NCBI GenBank assembly: GCA_023391335.1
Contig: JAEWBG010000013.1
Span: forward strand, 1-25,916
Reading direction: 5' to 3'
Origin: Pseudomonadota bacterium
Lineage (GTDB): Bacteria; Pseudomonadota; Gammaproteobacteria; Steroidobacterales; Steroidobacteraceae
DNA: 25,916 nt
Positions 16,444 to 24,823 of the stretch are shown in pieces; within the stretch, counting starts at the first letter, position 1; each line of letters opens with the position of its first letter. The position numbers and the translations under genes were made by a program. The notes beneath the pieces are model-generated. The model saw only the letters and a list, made by a program, of their open reading frames with translations. It searched no databases and had not been told where the DNA came from.

Positions 16444-16459
16444 AGCAAGATGCGTACCA
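16444..16459 (-). promoter_or_regulatory. Sigma-54 (RpoN) promoter of the GT39-flippase unit
   Basis: The minus strand reads TGGTACGCATCTTGCT with exact GG-N10-GC spacing. The predicted start is near 16433, and the leader would open almost at once with the hairpin GCTCGC-ATC-GCGAGC (16418-16432). The core matches the promoter at 18396-18411 at 15 of 16 bases. The pectate-lyase terminator at 16526-16560 lies just upstream, so read-through from that gene should be low. Confidence 0.8.
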
Positions 16460-16522
16460 GGTTGCCGGGCCATTGCACGACGGCTCAGCGCGGCGTGACT
16501 CTTATAGATTTTTTCGCGCGCC

Positions 16523-16560
16523 AAAAAACACAACGGCCGCTCGATGAGCGGCCGTTGTGT
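16523..16560 (-). terminator. Strong intrinsic terminator of the pectate-lyase gene
   Basis: A perfect 15-bp inverted repeat (16528-16542 with 16546-16560) has a 3-base loop. On the minus strand it is followed by a run of six T (complement of 16523-16528). It sits about 32 bases past the stop of the pectate-lyase gene at 16593 and separates it from the next sigma-54 promoter. Confidence 0.93.
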
Positions 16561-16592
16561 AGAACTTACGTTCGGTTGTGAAAAGACGTCCG

Positions 16593-18002
16593 TTACTTGA
16601 TCGCAAGCACCGGCGCTGGCGGCAAGGTCTGTGGAACGCCTTCGACATCTGCACTCATCTTTTGCAGCCAGAGCTCGAGATTCGTGTAGCCGCTTGGAGT
16701 CACCGTGTTCGGGTTGCTCGGCAAGGTCAGAGCACGCGTCTTGCTCGTAGCGGTTGGCCAACCTCCAGCGTTGCGTTGGCAGCGCGTCGAGCCGTCGCTG
16801 GCAACGCAGTTGATGATCTGCCCGGTGTTATTTTGCACTGAGCTGACCGCCTTCTTATCGAGGGCATCGCGATCCGCCGGTCGCGCACCCGCGAACTTGA
16901 GCACGCTGTTCAACACGGTTTTGCCACTGGTGGACAACCGGGTCATTCCCGCCGGCCATGCCGGCAACACACCCGATCGTAAATCGCTGCCGATCGTGTC
17001 GCCGAGATTCGTCGACGTCACAGACCACGGATCGCTTGTGGTTTCGATCGAGTCATTGTCGGCGACATAGATTTTGCTGCCGGGCGTCGGCACGAGTTTT
17101 CCGGTCACGAAGATGTGCACTGGGCGATAGCCCTTCTTGTAATCAGGTCCGCGCAAGAACACGTTTCCCATTACCGTGGTATTCGTAACCACGCCATTTT
17201 CGCCCTGCAAGTCGACGTCTGCCTGACCGCGGTTGTAAACGACGTTGTTGACGATGACGACATTCTCCGCGCGGCTGAGGGGGTTACGCGCTTCGTTGTT
17301 CGCGAACAGATTACCCACCACCGTTGCATGTCCACCTTTGCGCGGGCCGATGATCAGCCCGTATCCAGCATGGCCAAGCGGATTGAAAGACTCATGCAGT
17401 CCGTACGCGATGATGCTGTTACTGATGGTGACGTTGTCCCAGCCCGAATACATGTCGATGTTTTCATCGACGGCCAAGGCCACGGAGCAGTGATCCACCA
17501 CGACCCGATTCGTCGCATCGGACGAGAACTTCATCGCATCGCGATTTTCATATGACGGACCGTCCGGATCGTCACCCACTCGCACGCGCATGTGTTGGAT
17601 GAGCACGTCGTGCGTTGCAATCCAAATCGCGCCGCCCACGATACTGATACCTGGCGACGGCGCCGTTTGACCGGCGATCGTCAAATAGGGATTTCTGATA
17701 ATCAGGTCGGCATGCGCGCGGATGATTCCGGAAATCTCGAAGACACAGACGCGCGGTCCGCTCGCATCCGTACACGCTTTGAGCGAACCTGTGCCGGAGT
17801 CATTTAGGTTGGTCACGCGAATGACTTTGCCGCCTCGACCGGCAGGCGTATCGGAACCATATCCGATCAGATTCGGAATGACCGGCAGCGCTTGCGCGAC
17901 ATTGAAAACTGAGGGAGCAATCGCGGTAAGTGCCACGCACAAGAGTGCATGGATGTGTGAACGCACTCGCCCGCCTTGCGCCCGATGACTTCTAGCAGAC
18001 AT
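16593..18002 (-). CDS. Secreted pectate lyase-like protein (right-handed beta-helix, PL1-like)
   Basis: The 469-residue protein starts at an ATG with GAGGA 7 bases upstream. A signal peptide spans about residues 1-38 (basic start, hydrophobic ALLCVALTAIAP, cleavage after AQA). The mature part opens like pectate lyases: GYGSDTPAGRGGKVIRVTNL and DSGTGSL at 68-74. It contains VVVDHCSVALAVDENIDMY at 167-185, then a run of N-N-x-x beta-helix turns and RNPLSR at 239-244, fitting the R-x-P-x-x-R catalytic arginine motif of PL1 enzymes. Such enzymes cleave polygalacturonate-like chains by beta-elimination with calcium. Next to EPS genes it may trim or release the polymer made here rather than attack plant pectin (inference). 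It has its own terminator; no clear promoter is seen upstream. Confidence 0.87.
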   Translation of the reverse strand: MSARSHRAQGGRVRSHIHALLCVALTAIAPSVFNVAQALPVIPNLIGYGSDTPAGRGGKVIRVTNLNDSGTGSLKACTDASGPRVCVFEISGIIRAHADLIIRNPYLTIAGQTAPSPGISIVGGAIWIATHDVLIQHMRVRVGDDPDGPSYENRDAMKFSSDATNRVVVDHCSVALAVDENIDMYSGWDNVTISNSIIAYGLHESFNPLGHAGYGLIIGPRKGGHATVVGNLFANNEARNPLSRAENVVIVNNVVYNRGQADVDLQGENGVVTNTTVMGNVFLRGPDYKKGYRPVHIFVTGKLVPTPGSKIYVADNDSIETTSDPWSVTSTNLGDTIGSDLRSGVLPAWPAGMTRLSTSGKTVLNSVLKFAGARPADRDALDKKAVSSVQNNTGQIINCVASDGSTRCQRNAGGWPTATSKTRALTLPSNPNTVTPSGYTNLELWLQKMSADVEGVPQTLPPAPVLAIK

Positions 18003-18445
18003 GCAGAATTCCTCAGAGCGATGAAACAGGTGCCGTCCCGTTGGTCACCGGTGCAACAAACGGCAATGACGACATAAGAACGTTACAAGTCACGCACTTC
18101 CGTCAACATCGGCCGTCCCCTGAACACCCGGACGGCGTTCCACGCGGTATCGACGAAGGCGCCCGCCGGATACGCAATGAGAGTCATGCCGCGCCGAGAC
18201 GCCATTAATCAAGCGTTGATCTCACAACCTCGTGAGCTGTTGCGCTCGTCGGTTCGTGAGGCAGCATCAATAAAGCAGCGCGCGTGGTTTTTTTACCTAC
18301 ACACACCGATTCGAAGTTGGCCGCTGGAGCGGGCACGACTTGATATGGACGTTCGCGTCTCGATGCGCACCGCAGAATCGCGCGCCTCTCGTTCCTGGTA
18401 CGCAACTTGCTCTGCCTAGTCTCAAATGCGTGTCCAGATCTGTAA
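18003..18445. other. Divergent intergenic control region between lyase and ligase genes
   Basis: These 443 bases separate the minus-strand lyase from the plus-strand ligase. They hold the sigma-54 promoter at 18396-18411. About 175 bases upstream of it is the inverted repeat ATCAA-GCG-TTGAT (18208-18220), a possible activator site. A T-run (18288-18294) lies about 100 bases upstream of the promoter. No gene is supported: short frames on both strands lack family features. I see no RpoN-type or clear sigma-70 promoter for the lyase. Confidence 0.5.
18396..18411 (+). promoter_or_regulatory. Sigma-54 (RpoN) promoter of the ligase/polymerase gene
   Basis: The plus strand reads TGGTACGCAACTTGCT with GG-N10-GC spacing. 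The predicted start is near 18422, about 30 bases before the ATG at 18452, an ideal leader length. It is one base away from each of the other two cores. Confidence 0.83.
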
Positions 18446-18451
18446 GTGAAG

Positions 18452-19762
18452 ATGAAAGCCCTGCTACTCATTCTTGCAAGTTTCATGACCCTGAGCAGCG
18501 TGTTCGATTGGGATCCGGGTCCCGCTCCGGGGGTCAAGATCAAGAACGCGATTCTCTATCTATTGTGCATCGGCGTCGTCATGAAGATCGCACGCCAGGG
18601 TCAATTCAAACTGCAGATGCCGATGATTCACGGCGTTTTCACGTTGCTGATCAGCTACGCGATTCTCACCTTCATCGTGATCGTCTCGATGCATTTCTAT
18701 CCGGCCTATAAGCCCCTTCCAAACGCACTGCTGTTGAAAAATCTTGTCGATGAGATGCTGTTCTTCGTCGTGTTCTTCTATGGAGTTCGCGACGAGGAGG
18801 AAGCGATATCGGTGCTGCACTTCCTGCTGGCCTGTTGGGCTCTCTCGCATGTCGTCGCAGTGCTCGATGCCAGCGGCATCGTTCACATCGGCGACTTGGA
18901 ACAGCGCAGCGATGGCCGCGTGAACGGTGCGGTCGGAGAAAGCAATCAATACGGTGCGTTCGTCGCACTATCGCTGCCCGGGATGATTGCGGCAGCGGCA
19001 ATCACGAAAGGTGCGCGGCGGTTGTTTTGGACGGCGGTGAGCCTCATCAGCGCGGTGACATTGCTCCTGACCGTCTCGCGCGGCGCATATGTGGGCATGA
19101 CGATCGGTTGTATCGCGGGTGTGCTGCTGTTCAGGCGCTACATACCTGGACGCAAGATATTCATTTGGAGCGCGGCCGCTGTCGGCATGGTGATCTTTGC
19201 TCTCGTGATGGTGAGCGTTCTTGGGTACGGCGATCTGTTGTACTCGCGGCTCGTGGGCGAGACCGACACCGCGAACATGACATCCACGTCGTCCGGCCGT
19301 GTGGAGATTTGGTCGAAGCTGCTGGAGGTGATGTCGGAGCATCCGATCTCCTTTCTAACCGGACACGGATGGATGGCGTACTACTCCATGCATTTCCGTT
19401 ACGCGCCCCACAACTTTTATCTGAACTATTGGTTCAATCTCGGCCTGATCGGTCTGGGCAGCGGCATCTATCTACTTGCGGCGCCGGTTAGAGCCGCACG
19501 TGCAGCAATCGAGCGCGCCTCGCCCAATGGTCGCATCGTGCTGATTGCCTTCTCGATCGCCACCGTCGCATTTGCCACCTCCTTGTTCTTCGTCGATGTC
19601 GTCGTTCCGTGGTTGTACTACTTTGCCTACGTGGGACTCGCGATGCGCATTGCCGTGAATGCGACCGAAAGTGCACCTCAGACCGTGACTACTGCGGCGG
19701 CTGTGCGTCCGGCGGCGCGCGTCGACAGATTCGGGTGGGCGACTCGCTCAGCGCACCGCTGA
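18452..19762 (+). CDS. O-antigen ligase / Wzy-type polymerase family membrane protein
   Basis: This 436-residue polytopic inner-membrane protein of the Wzy_C family has about ten or more hydrophobic segments. Family landmarks are GRVNGAVGESNQYGAF near 155-170, SRGAYVG at 209-215 and SGRVEIW with Arg283. PHNFYLNYWFNLGLIG follows, with His320, the Arg/His pair expected in the catalytic periplasmic loop. It polymerises repeat units or ligates the chain to an acceptor; with a flippase and glycosyltransferases in the same regulon, a Wzy-type polymerase is plausible. The ATG at 18452 is preferred; a GTG at 18446 is possible and neither has a strong ribosome site. The stop codon falls inside a 7-bp hairpin (19747-19763) without a T-run. 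Confidence 0.85.
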   Translation: MKALLLILASFMTLSSVFDWDPGPAPGVKIKNAILYLLCIGVVMKIARQGQFKLQMPMIHGVFTLLISYAILTFIVIVSMHFYPAYKPLPNALLLKNLVDEMLFFVVFFYGVRDEEEAISVLHFLLACWALSHVVAVLDASGIVHIGDLEQRSDGRVNGAVGESNQYGAFVALSLPGMIAAAAITKGARRLFWTAVSLISAVTLLLTVSRGAYVGMTIGCIAGVLLFRRYIPGRKIFIWSAAAVGMVIFALVMVSVLGYGDLLYSRLVGETDTANMTSTSSGRVEIWSKLLEVMSEHPISFLTGHGWMAYYSMHFRYAPHNFYLNYWFNLGLIGLGSGIYLLAAPVRAARAAIERASPNGRIVLIAFSIATVAFATSLFFVDVVVPWLYYFAYVGLAMRIAVNATESAPQTVTTAAAVRPAARVDRFGWATRSAHR

Positions 19763-19870
19763 GGAGCAAAGGTTACAAGCAGCATTGCAACGCTTACATC
19801 CGCGAACGTCATTCGGCCCCCGCCGCCCGTGTGAACTGCGAAAACTCCAGCTCTCGCAACAACTTTTACC

Positions 19871-19895
19871 CGGCATCGATTGTGCATTGATGCCG
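19871..19895 (+). promoter_or_regulatory. Stem-loop just upstream of the glycerol-3-phosphate dehydrogenase gene
   Basis: An inverted repeat of 10 pairs (7 perfect outer pairs CGGCATC/GATGCCG, one G-T, two more pairs) encloses a 5-base loop. It ends 20 bases before the ATG at 19916. No T-run follows on either strand, so it is more likely an operator or 5'-leader structure than a terminator. The rest of the 153-base gap shows nothing else I can name. Confidence 0.5.
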
Positions 19896-19915
19896 ACAAA
19901 GCTTGAGAGGGGTCT

Positions 19916-21673
19916 ATGGATCGAAAGGTAGCCGCACTGACGGCGGCAGAGTTTGACGTTCTGGTGATCGGCGGTGGAGCGTTCGGCGCGGCGGCCGCAC
20001 GCGAGGCCGCACTACGCGGTTTGAACACCGCGCTCATCGAACGCGAGGACTTCGGCGCGGGCGCATCCTCGGAGTGCTTCAAGATGGTCCACGGCGGGAT
20101 CCGCTATCTGCAGCACTTGGACTTCCCGCGCCTGCGCGCGTCGGCTCACGAGCGCAGCGCTTTTTTGCGAATTGCGCCGCATCTGGTCAATCCACTTCCT
20201 ATCGCAATTCCGACCTTTGGGTATGGGCGCAAAGGCAAGGCTTTCCTCGGCGCCGGTGCGCGCGTGTACGACCTGTGCACCATCGATCGCAATCGCGGCA
20301 TCAGCGATCCACGCCGACAGATCCATCGATCACAGCGACTTTCGCGCGCCGATGTGTTGTCGCTGTTTCCGCATCTCGACTCGCCCGATCTGACCGGCGC
20401 CGTCGTCTTCGAAGACGGGCAGATGTACAACCCCGCGCGGCTGGTGCTTGCATTCGTACGTGCGGCCGTCGATCTCGGCGCCGCCGCCGCCAACTATGTC
20501 GCAGCCGAACGATTCTTGTGGGAAGGCTCCACGGTGAGAGGCGTGAGGGCACGCGACGCGATCACTGGCGATACGTTCGACATACGCGCGCGGGTCACGC
20601 TCAATGCAGCGGGTCCCTGGGCCGATTACCTGCTGAAGGACCCTGAGCACTTCCCCGCTCACCGTCGCTTGCCGTTCTCGCGCGACGCTTACTTCGTCGT
20701 CGATCGCAAACCGACCTCGGAATTCGCCGTGGCGGTGCAGGCATTGAGTCGCGACAAAGATGCTCTGTTTGCACGTGCGACACGCCACCTTTTTGCGGTG
20801 CCTTGGCACGACAAAACATTGATCGGCGTTTGGCACCGACTGTGGTCCGATGCGCCCGATACAGCACACGTCACCGAGGAAGAGATTGAGACCTGGGTCC
20901 ACGAACTGAACACCGTCTATCCCACACTCCACCTGAAAAATTCGGAAGTGTGCTTCGCCCATTGCGGGCTCGTGCCGTTCGGCGAGACAGCCACTGAAAC
21001 GGAACTCTCCTTCGGCAAGAAGTCGCGCGTCACCGACCACCGAGCGGATGGCGTTGGTGGGCTCGTCAGCTTGGCCGGGATTCGTTACACCACCGCGCGA
21101 ATCGATAGCGCGGAAGCGCTGGAATTGTTACTGCAGCAGTTCAAAGGCGCTTACCGTCAGATCGACGCATCGCTGTCCACGCGCATGCCCCTGCCCGGCG
21201 GCGATATCGAAAACTTCTCGGAATTCGAACGCCGCGCGCAACGTCACTCCTCTCGATTGGTAACCGCATCCGCAATGCGTTCGCTCTTACGCAATCACGG
21301 CACGCGTTATGCGGAAGTGCTCGAGTGCGCGAATGGGGACACGTCGCTCGTTCCCCAGAGCGATACGTTAGTCGCGGAAATCCGGCACGCGGTTGAGCAG
21401 GAAATGGCCGCGCGTTTGGAAGACGTCATCATGCGACGCACGGACCTTGGCGCTGGACGCCACCCCGGCGAAGCGGCGGTCGGATTCGTCGCGGGGGAAA
21501 TGGCCAAGATCCTTGCGTGGAGTCCCCAGCGCCTGAGTGACGAAATCAAACGCACGCGGTCGGTCCTTGATCTACATCGCGCCAAGGTGACGACTTACAG
21601 CGACAGGGAACCAACCACGCTGCCCAACACTTCAGTTTCCACTGGGCCGACGCTTGCAACGGTACCCGCCTGA
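19916..21673 (+). CDS. glpD: FAD-dependent glycerol-3-phosphate dehydrogenase/oxidase
   Basis: The 585-residue flavoprotein oxidises sn-glycerol 3-phosphate to dihydroxyacetone phosphate and feeds electrons to quinones at the inner membrane. The N-terminal FAD-binding fold has FDVLVIGGGAFGAAAAREA (G-x-G-x-x-G at 19-24), then the GlpD signature region SSECFKMVHGGIRYLQ at 51-66, where most relatives have SSKLIHGG. Further motifs are FEDGQMYNPARLV, LNAAGPWAD, and the C-terminal cap domain from about 390. An AGAGGGG ribosome site precedes the ATG. It heads a three-gene unit: the stop TGA shares its A with the next ATG. Length is typical (around 500-590). A role in phosphoglycerol turnover for surface polymers is possible but not shown. 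Confidence 0.88.
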   Translation: MDRKVAALTAAEFDVLVIGGGAFGAAAAREAALRGLNTALIEREDFGAGASSECFKMVHGGIRYLQHLDFPRLRASAHERSAFLRIAPHLVNPLPIAIPTFGYGRKGKAFLGAGARVYDLCTIDRNRGISDPRRQIHRSQRLSRADVLSLFPHLDSPDLTGAVVFEDGQMYNPARLVLAFVRAAVDLGAAAANYVAAERFLWEGSTVRGVRARDAITGDTFDIRARVTLNAAGPWADYLLKDPEHFPAHRRLPFSRDAYFVVDRKPTSEFAVAVQALSRDKDALFARATRHLFAVPWHDKTLIGVWHRLWSDAPDTAHVTEEEIETWVHELNTVYPTLHLKNSEVCFAHCGLVPFGETATETELSFGKKSRVTDHRADGVGGLVSLAGIRYTTARIDSAEALELLLQQFKGAYRQIDASLSTRMPLPGGDIENFSEFERRAQRHSSRLVTASAMRSLLRNHGTRYAEVLECANGDTSLVPQSDTLVAEIRHAVEQEMAARLEDVIMRRTDLGAGRHPGEAAVGFVAGEMAKILAWSPQRLSDEIKRTRSVLDLHRAKVTTYSDREPTTLPNTSVSTGPTLATVPA

Positions 21674-22725
21674 TGACCACACCGAATGCTTTTCCGCGAT
21701 TGCTGGTGACCGGGGCCACTGGCTTCATCGGATCGCGTCTCGCACTTCATACACACCGTCTCGGCATGGATGTCATCGCGACGGGCCGCGCTGAGCTGCC
21801 AATCGAGATCGAACGGCTCAATGAGTTGCGTGCGGCAAATGTGCGCGTTGAAACAGGTGTCCTGCAAGACGCGGACTTGGCCGAGAGAATTCTTCAGGGG
21901 CGCGACTGTGTGATTCATCTCGCCGCCGCCCAACATGAATCGGAGAAGCCAGAGAGCTATTTCCGAGCCGTCAACGTCGAGACGACCCGCGCACTGCTCG
22001 ACCGGTGCGTCGCCGCCGGCGTGAAACGTTTCGTATACGGAAGCTCGATCGGCGTGTACGGCGAATCCGGTTCCGCATTGCTCGACGAGAACAGCCCATT
22101 GCGGCCGCAAAACGCTTACACCCGAACCAAAGTCGAAGCGGAAGGGTTAGTGAAGCGATACATCGGCCGTCTCGGCACGTGTGTCATTCGCATTTCGGAA
22201 ACATATGGCCCAGGCGATCAGCGACTGTTGAAGTTATTCAAAGCAATCGACCGCGGACATTTCATGATGATCGGGCCGGGCACTAACTGCCGGCAAATGA
22301 TGCACGTGAATGATCTAATTCGCGCGCTACTCCTGGCAGCGCAGCACGAACGCGCAGTCGGCGAGACGTTCGTCGTCGCGGGTCAAGAAGTGCTCACGAC
22401 CAATCAGACCGTGGCAACGATCGCCCAAGTTTTGGAGCGCTCGCCACCGAAGTTGCGCGTCCCTCTTTGGCCATTCGTGGCGGCGGCCAAGATCTTCGAA
22501 GCCACGCTGCCGCGCTTCAATCTCCAACCGCCAATTCACGAGCGGCGGCTGGATTTCTTCCGCAAGTCTTTCGTGTTCTCGACGGTCAAGGCGAAGCATG
22601 TACTGGGGTTTCAGCCTGAGATCACCTTTCACGCCGGTGCCGCAGATACGGCTGCGTGGTATCGCTCGCGGGGTCTGTTGTCCGCTCGAGAGCCCAGTGA
22701 AGTTGCTCGAACCGAGTCTGCTTGA
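21673..22725 (+). CDS. NAD-dependent epimerase/dehydratase (extended SDR)
   Basis: This 350-residue extended short-chain dehydrogenase has LLVTGATGFIGSRLA near its start (TGATGFIG at 13-20, NAD-binding), HLAAAQHESEKPESYF at 82-97 and the catalytic set YGSSIGVYG (122-130) plus YTRTK (Tyr149, Lys153). Family members act on nucleotide sugars (4-epimerases, dehydratases) or on 3-beta-hydroxysteroid-like substrates. The C-terminal region does not let me choose among these. Translation is coupled to the upstream gene by a TGATG junction and the next gene starts 3 bases past its stop. A nucleotide-sugar role is plausible given the locus. Confidence 0.87.
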   Translation: MTTPNAFPRLLVTGATGFIGSRLALHTHRLGMDVIATGRAELPIEIERLNELRAANVRVETGVLQDADLAERILQGRDCVIHLAAAQHESEKPESYFRAVNVETTRALLDRCVAAGVKRFVYGSSIGVYGESGSALLDENSPLRPQNAYTRTKVEAEGLVKRYIGRLGTCVIRISETYGPGDQRLLKLFKAIDRGHFMMIGPGTNCRQMMHVNDLIRALLLAAQHERAVGETFVVAGQEVLTTNQTVATIAQVLERSPPKLRVPLWPFVAAAKIFEATLPRFNLQPPIHERRLDFFRKSFVFSTVKAKHVLGFQPEITFHAGAADTAAWYRSRGLLSAREPSEVARTESA

Positions 22726-22727
22726 AC

Positions 22728-24605
22728 ATGTCAGCACGATCCCTCGAAACCGGCCATCGACGCACCGTTCGCAATCGCGCCTGGTCCTTGAGAACTGTGG
22801 ATCTCGAGAGCACAGCAGATTTCGATGCCGACAGCGCCACAACCAGCGACTTGAAATCGCTCATCACGCATGACTTCGTGGTGGACCCGATTCTGCAGAC
22901 TTCGCGAAGCATTACTCGCCATACCCCTAGTCAACCTCCGACGGTGGATCTAGCCCCAATACCGAACTCCGCCGCAGGAGCGACAGAGATAGCAGACCGC
23001 GAACCTGGCGCAGCTTGCAGACCCGGGAACGTATTAGCCGACCGATATCTACTGGAACAAGTCATCGGCACCGGCGGTACAGCAATCGTCTTGCGTGCTC
23101 GCGACATGCATTCGAGCGCCAACGCCGCACCGAATGCGCAGGTCGCAATTAAGATGCCGCGCCCGGACTTCGTCGATCGCGAGCGGGCGATCGCGCGATT
23201 GCAGCACGAATTCAAATGCACGCACCGGCTCGACCATCCCAACGTGGTGAAGGTGTTCGACATCCAACACGACGACGATAATTGGTTCATGACAATGGAG
23301 TTGATCGAAGGCAAACCTCTTTCGGCGTTGCTGCGCGACGGCAGCACACTGACGAAGGCCGTCACCCAGCAAGTACTCACTTCTTGCGCCGATGCGCTCG
23401 CCCATGCGCACGAGCGCGGAGTGGTTCACGGTGATTTCAAACCCGCGAACGTCTTCATCGCTCGCAGCAACGCTGTGAAAGTGATTGATTTCGGCGCGGC
23501 GTTCTCCCCGACTGCATCGGATGCGCGGATTCCGGCAGGCACACCGGCGTATGCGAGCCCTGAAGTGTTGAGCGGCTTAGATCCGGAACCTCGCGACGAC
23601 GTCTTCAGCTTTGCGTGTGTCGCATACGAAATGCTCACGGGTCGACACCCCTACGAGCGCCGCTCTTCGTTGGAGGCTCGCGAAGCCGGGAGCGTACCGC
23701 CCCGCGCTTGGAATCTCTCCGCTAATCAGTGGCTCAGTCTGTTGCAGGCGCTCTCTCTAGATCGCGAACAACGCCCTTCAGACGTTCGCGCGCTCGCGGA
23801 GATGCTGCACAAGGAGCCGCAGATTGCACCGGAGGAATCTTTGGTCAAACCCGAGGCGTCCCTGGTGCCGGCCTCACCTCCACTGCCCGATGACATTCTG
23901 CCGCCGCAGCGCAGTTGGGGCTTTTTTCTATTCGTGGCAGTGGCCATCGTGCTCCTGTTCATTGCGGCCCAGCGCAGCGGTAAGGGTGACCAGCACGAAA
24001 ACCCGGTCGCGCCCACATCGCACGAGTCGACGCAAGTGAGCGCACCTCCGCTATCGCCGAACATTGCGAATCCAACGCCCAGCTCAGCCGCACAACCTGC
24101 AGCTGAAGCGAAAAAAAAATCTGCCGTCATAGAGAATGACCTTGAACGGCGTGCCGGGGCGAATGCAATGTCGCCCGCATCGCAAACAGAAGCAGCAGGC
24201 GCTGCAGACCCTTCCGCGACGGCGCCCGTGAGTGCCGACACGAAGAAGGCCGCCAGGACCGGCTACGCAAGCGAAGTCGGGTTCGCGTCGAACAACATCG
24301 TCACGAGCGAAAGTTCGATTGCGGCCGTCTTTTTGCTGAAGCGCTCGGGCTCGCTCAGAGACCGTGCAAGCGTGCGCTGGAGTGCGGCGTCGGGAAGCGC
24401 AGAGAATGACGAGGATTTCATCGCAGGCAATGGGGGCACGGTCGAATTCGCCCCCGGTCAATCGCAACGCGTGATCTATGTTCCGCTGCGAAACGACACC
24501 AAAGTCGAAGGCGACGAAACCTTTACCGTGCGGATTGCTTCGGCTCAGCGCGCGAAGCTCGGCGAAATCCAGAAGGTCGAGGCGACGATTCGGGATGATG
24601 ACTGA
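22728..24605 (+). CDS. Membrane Ser/Thr protein kinase with C-terminal Calx-beta domain
   Basis: The 625-residue protein has a cytoplasmic kinase domain (about 106-365) with all core motifs: glycine loop IGTGGTA, VAIK (Lys142), HGDFKPANV with catalytic Asp236, DFG (Asp254) and GTPAYASPEV in the activation segment. The H-G-D replaces H-R-D, so it is a non-RD kinase. A single membrane segment (SWGFFLFVAVAIVLLFIAAQ, about 397-416) follows, then a Ser/Pro/Ala-rich linker and a Calx-beta domain at about 513-625 (DEDFIAGNGGTVEFAPGQ, then EGDETFTVRI). The Calx-beta part would be periplasmic and could sense calcium or polysaccharide. About 100 disordered residues precede the kinase. ATG 22728 is chosen; a TTG at 22722 is possible. 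Confidence 0.88.
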   Translation: MSARSLETGHRRTVRNRAWSLRTVDLESTADFDADSATTSDLKSLITHDFVVDPILQTSRSITRHTPSQPPTVDLAPIPNSAAGATEIADREPGAACRPGNVLADRYLLEQVIGTGGTAIVLRARDMHSSANAAPNAQVAIKMPRPDFVDRERAIARLQHEFKCTHRLDHPNVVKVFDIQHDDDNWFMTMELIEGKPLSALLRDGSTLTKAVTQQVLTSCADALAHAHERGVVHGDFKPANVFIARSNAVKVIDFGAAFSPTASDARIPAGTPAYASPEVLSGLDPEPRDDVFSFACVAYEMLTGRHPYERRSSLEAREAGSVPPRAWNLSANQWLSLLQALSLDREQRPSDVRALAEMLHKEPQIAPEESLVKPEASLVPASPPLPDDILPPQRSWGFFLFVAVAIVLLFIAAQRSGKGDQHENPVAPTSHESTQVSAPPLSPNIANPTPSSAAQPAAEAKKKSAVIENDLERRAGANAMSPASQTEAAGAADPSATAPVSADTKKAARTGYASEVGFASNNIVTSESSIAAVFLLKRSGSLRDRASVRWSAASGSAENDEDFIAGNGGTVEFAPGQSQRVIYVPLRNDTKVEGDETFTVRIASAQRAKLGEIQKVEATIRDDD

Positions 24606-24823
24606 AGGAAGCGGTGATGAGGTGATGGAGTGAAAGCGCTTTGCGCGTGAACGATGCAGCTCACCAGAGCACCCGCCAAACCGCAATTTTCCATGTTCAT
24701 CGCTCTAAGCGGAGCACGGGGTTCACCTCACCCCTGCACCTGGAGACACAGCAAAACTGCGCCGTTCACCTCATCACCTCATCACCCCATCACTTGACCA
24801 GTTCATCACACTCTCTCACCGCA
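24606..24823. repeat. Short-period repeats and a 15-bp inverted repeat between convergent genes
   Basis: Three near-copies of an 8-mer (CACCTCAT, CACCTCAT, CACCCCAT) lie at 24767-24790. The 15-mer GGTGATGAGGTGATG at 24613-24627 is the exact reverse complement of 24772-24786, so the 218-base gap could fold into a long-armed structure. It separates the ends of the kinase (plus) and methyltransferase (minus) genes. No standard terminator and no gene is visible. Confidence 0.65.

Noticed and set aside
18046..18066. Sigma-54 promoter for the pectate-lyase gene
   Set aside because: The minus strand has a TTGCA-like -12 element, but the position 12 bases upstream reads TT instead of GG.
19747..19763. 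Terminator at the ligase stop codon
   Set aside because: A perfect 7-bp stem is present but is followed by GAGCAAAGG, not a T-run.
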